Of a stretch of 64,000 bases of DNA, positions 63,581-64,000 are shown piece by piece. The position numbers and the translations under genes were made by a program. Source of the stretch: Agelas oroides (Eukaryota > Porifera > Demospongiae > Agelasida > Agelasidae); NCBI GenBank assembly GCA_949130485.1, contig OX422184.1:6428655-6492654 (forward strand), given 5' to 3'. The number at the start of each line of letters is the position of its first letter. Within the stretch, counting starts at the first letter, position 1. The notes below the pieces were generated by a model that ran no database searches, was not told where the DNA came from, and saw only the letters and a program-made list of their open reading frames with translations.

Positions 63581-64000
63581 ACTCTACTACATTCCTCCAT
63601 GCCTCTACTTGACTCTACGTGTGTCTACTGCACTCTAGCATGGCTCTACTTGGATCTACTTGACTCTACTACACTCTAGCATGGCTCTACTTGGCTCTAC
63701 TTGACTCTACTACACTGTACCATGGTATACTCCATTGTACTATGCCTCTACTTGACACTACATGACTCTACTATATTCTACCATGGCTCTACCTGACTCT
63801 ACTCCACACTACTATGGCTCTACTTGTCTCTGCTTGATTCTACTACACTCTACCATGGCATGGCTCTACCTGTCTCTACTACATTCTATCATGCCTATAC
63901 TTGACTCTACTGCACTCTACTACATTCTACCATGGCTCTACCTGACTCTACTACACCCTACCATGGCTCTCCTTGGCTTTACTTGACTGCACTACACTAT
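63581..64000 (+). repeat. Direct block at the right edge, truncated by the window
   Basis: This begins with the private ACTCTACTACATTCCTCC junction and matches 58,427-58,850, including TTGTCTCTGC. It runs off the window end within a normal monomer. Confidence 0.88.

Larger units (their letters stand above)
1..64000. repeat. Satellite array of 10/10/11-bp monomers, whole window
   Basis: Every line of the window is built from 10-11-bp monomers beginning CTCTAC, CTCTAG or a one- or two-base variant. Class a is CTCTACTTGA/G, class b is CTCTACTACA (or with ATT) and class c is CTCTACCATGG or CTCTAGCATGG. The commonest order is a-b-c (31 bp) or a-a-b-c (41 bp). Class c carries the NcoI palindrome CCATGG in much of the array. 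Consensus composition is about 35% C, 32% T, 23% A and 10% G. I see no stretch longer than a few monomers that leaves the pattern, and no poly-A tail, transposon end, telomere repeat or unique flank. The array extends beyond both window ends, so its full length is unknown. Confidence 0.97.

Noticed and set aside
1..64000. CRISPR array
   Set aside because: There are no unique spacers between constant repeats. Both parts are the same monomer family and the period is 10-41 bp.
1..64000. Telomeric repeat or CENP-B box
   Set aside because: I saw no TTAGGG-like tract and no TTCG....A..CGGG-type motif; CpG-containing sites are sparse and do not fit.
1..64000. Bacterial or phage origin of the window
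   Set aside because: There are no ribosome-binding sites, operons or coding-like base periodicity. A nested satellite of this size is not known to me in prokaryotes.

Overview
What the window is: all 64,000 bases are one continuous degenerate satellite (tandem-repeat) array. I find no protein-coding gene, tRNA, rRNA, CRISPR array, insertion sequence, transposon or unique-sequence island. The array runs off both ends of the window. The base monomer is a C/T-rich 10-11-mer starting CTCTAC or CTCTAG. Three classes usually follow one another: a = CTCTACTTGA or CTCTACTTGG (10 bp), b = CTCTACTACA or CTCTACTACATT-type (10 bp), c = CTCTACCATGG or CTCTAGCATGG (11 bp). Together they make a 31-bp trimer (a-b-c), often alternating with a 41-bp tetramer (a-a-b-c). 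The consensus 31-mer has 11 C, 10 T, 7 A and 3 G, so the strands are strongly asymmetric in base composition.

Organism: I cannot name a species and do not recognise the repeat. An array of more than 64 kb of nested higher-order repeats is typical of eukaryotic heterochromatin (centromeric, pericentromeric, subtelomeric or sex/germline-restricted chromosome). Many variants between repeat copies look like CpG to TpG/CpA changes, which fits a genome with cytosine methylation. Both statements are inference.

Layout: Direct orientation covers 1-56,155. It holds a long macro-unit (1 to about 5,570) that recurs colinearly at 12,424 to about 20,300 and, shortened, at 34,856-39,091. Partial copies lie at 8,632-11,540 and 20,270-21,910. 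At 21,917-31,825 there is a family of 3.2-3.7 kb blocks, including a nearly identical 3,666-bp tandem pair. A displaced copy of that family lies at 39,092-42,625. 42,626-47,030 is a mosaic. 47,030 to about 53,700 is a 3,938-bp tandem duplication whose second copy has lost 1,241 bp. 53,700-56,155 is again mosaic. Then the array flips: 56,156-58,426 is reverse-complemented, 58,427-61,356 is direct, 61,357-63,580 is reverse-complemented with the same breakpoints, and 63,581-64,000 is direct. The inversion therefore happened once and was later duplicated as part of a roughly 5.2-kb unit.

Smaller local expansions (41, 277, about 270, 305, 561 and 941 bp) are nested in the larger ones, as expected from repeated unequal exchange or replication slippage. 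Open reading frames of 60-163 codons occur but are by-products: 31 bp is not a multiple of three, three trimers (93 bp) restore frame, and CTCTAC reversed (GTAGAG) closes all frames on the other strand. No feature here works as a gene. The interest lies in the array's evolutionary history and possible chromatin role. Coordinates of repeat blocks were derived by eye from shared variants and are good to about 10-30 bp unless stated; copy identities were spot-checked, not computed.
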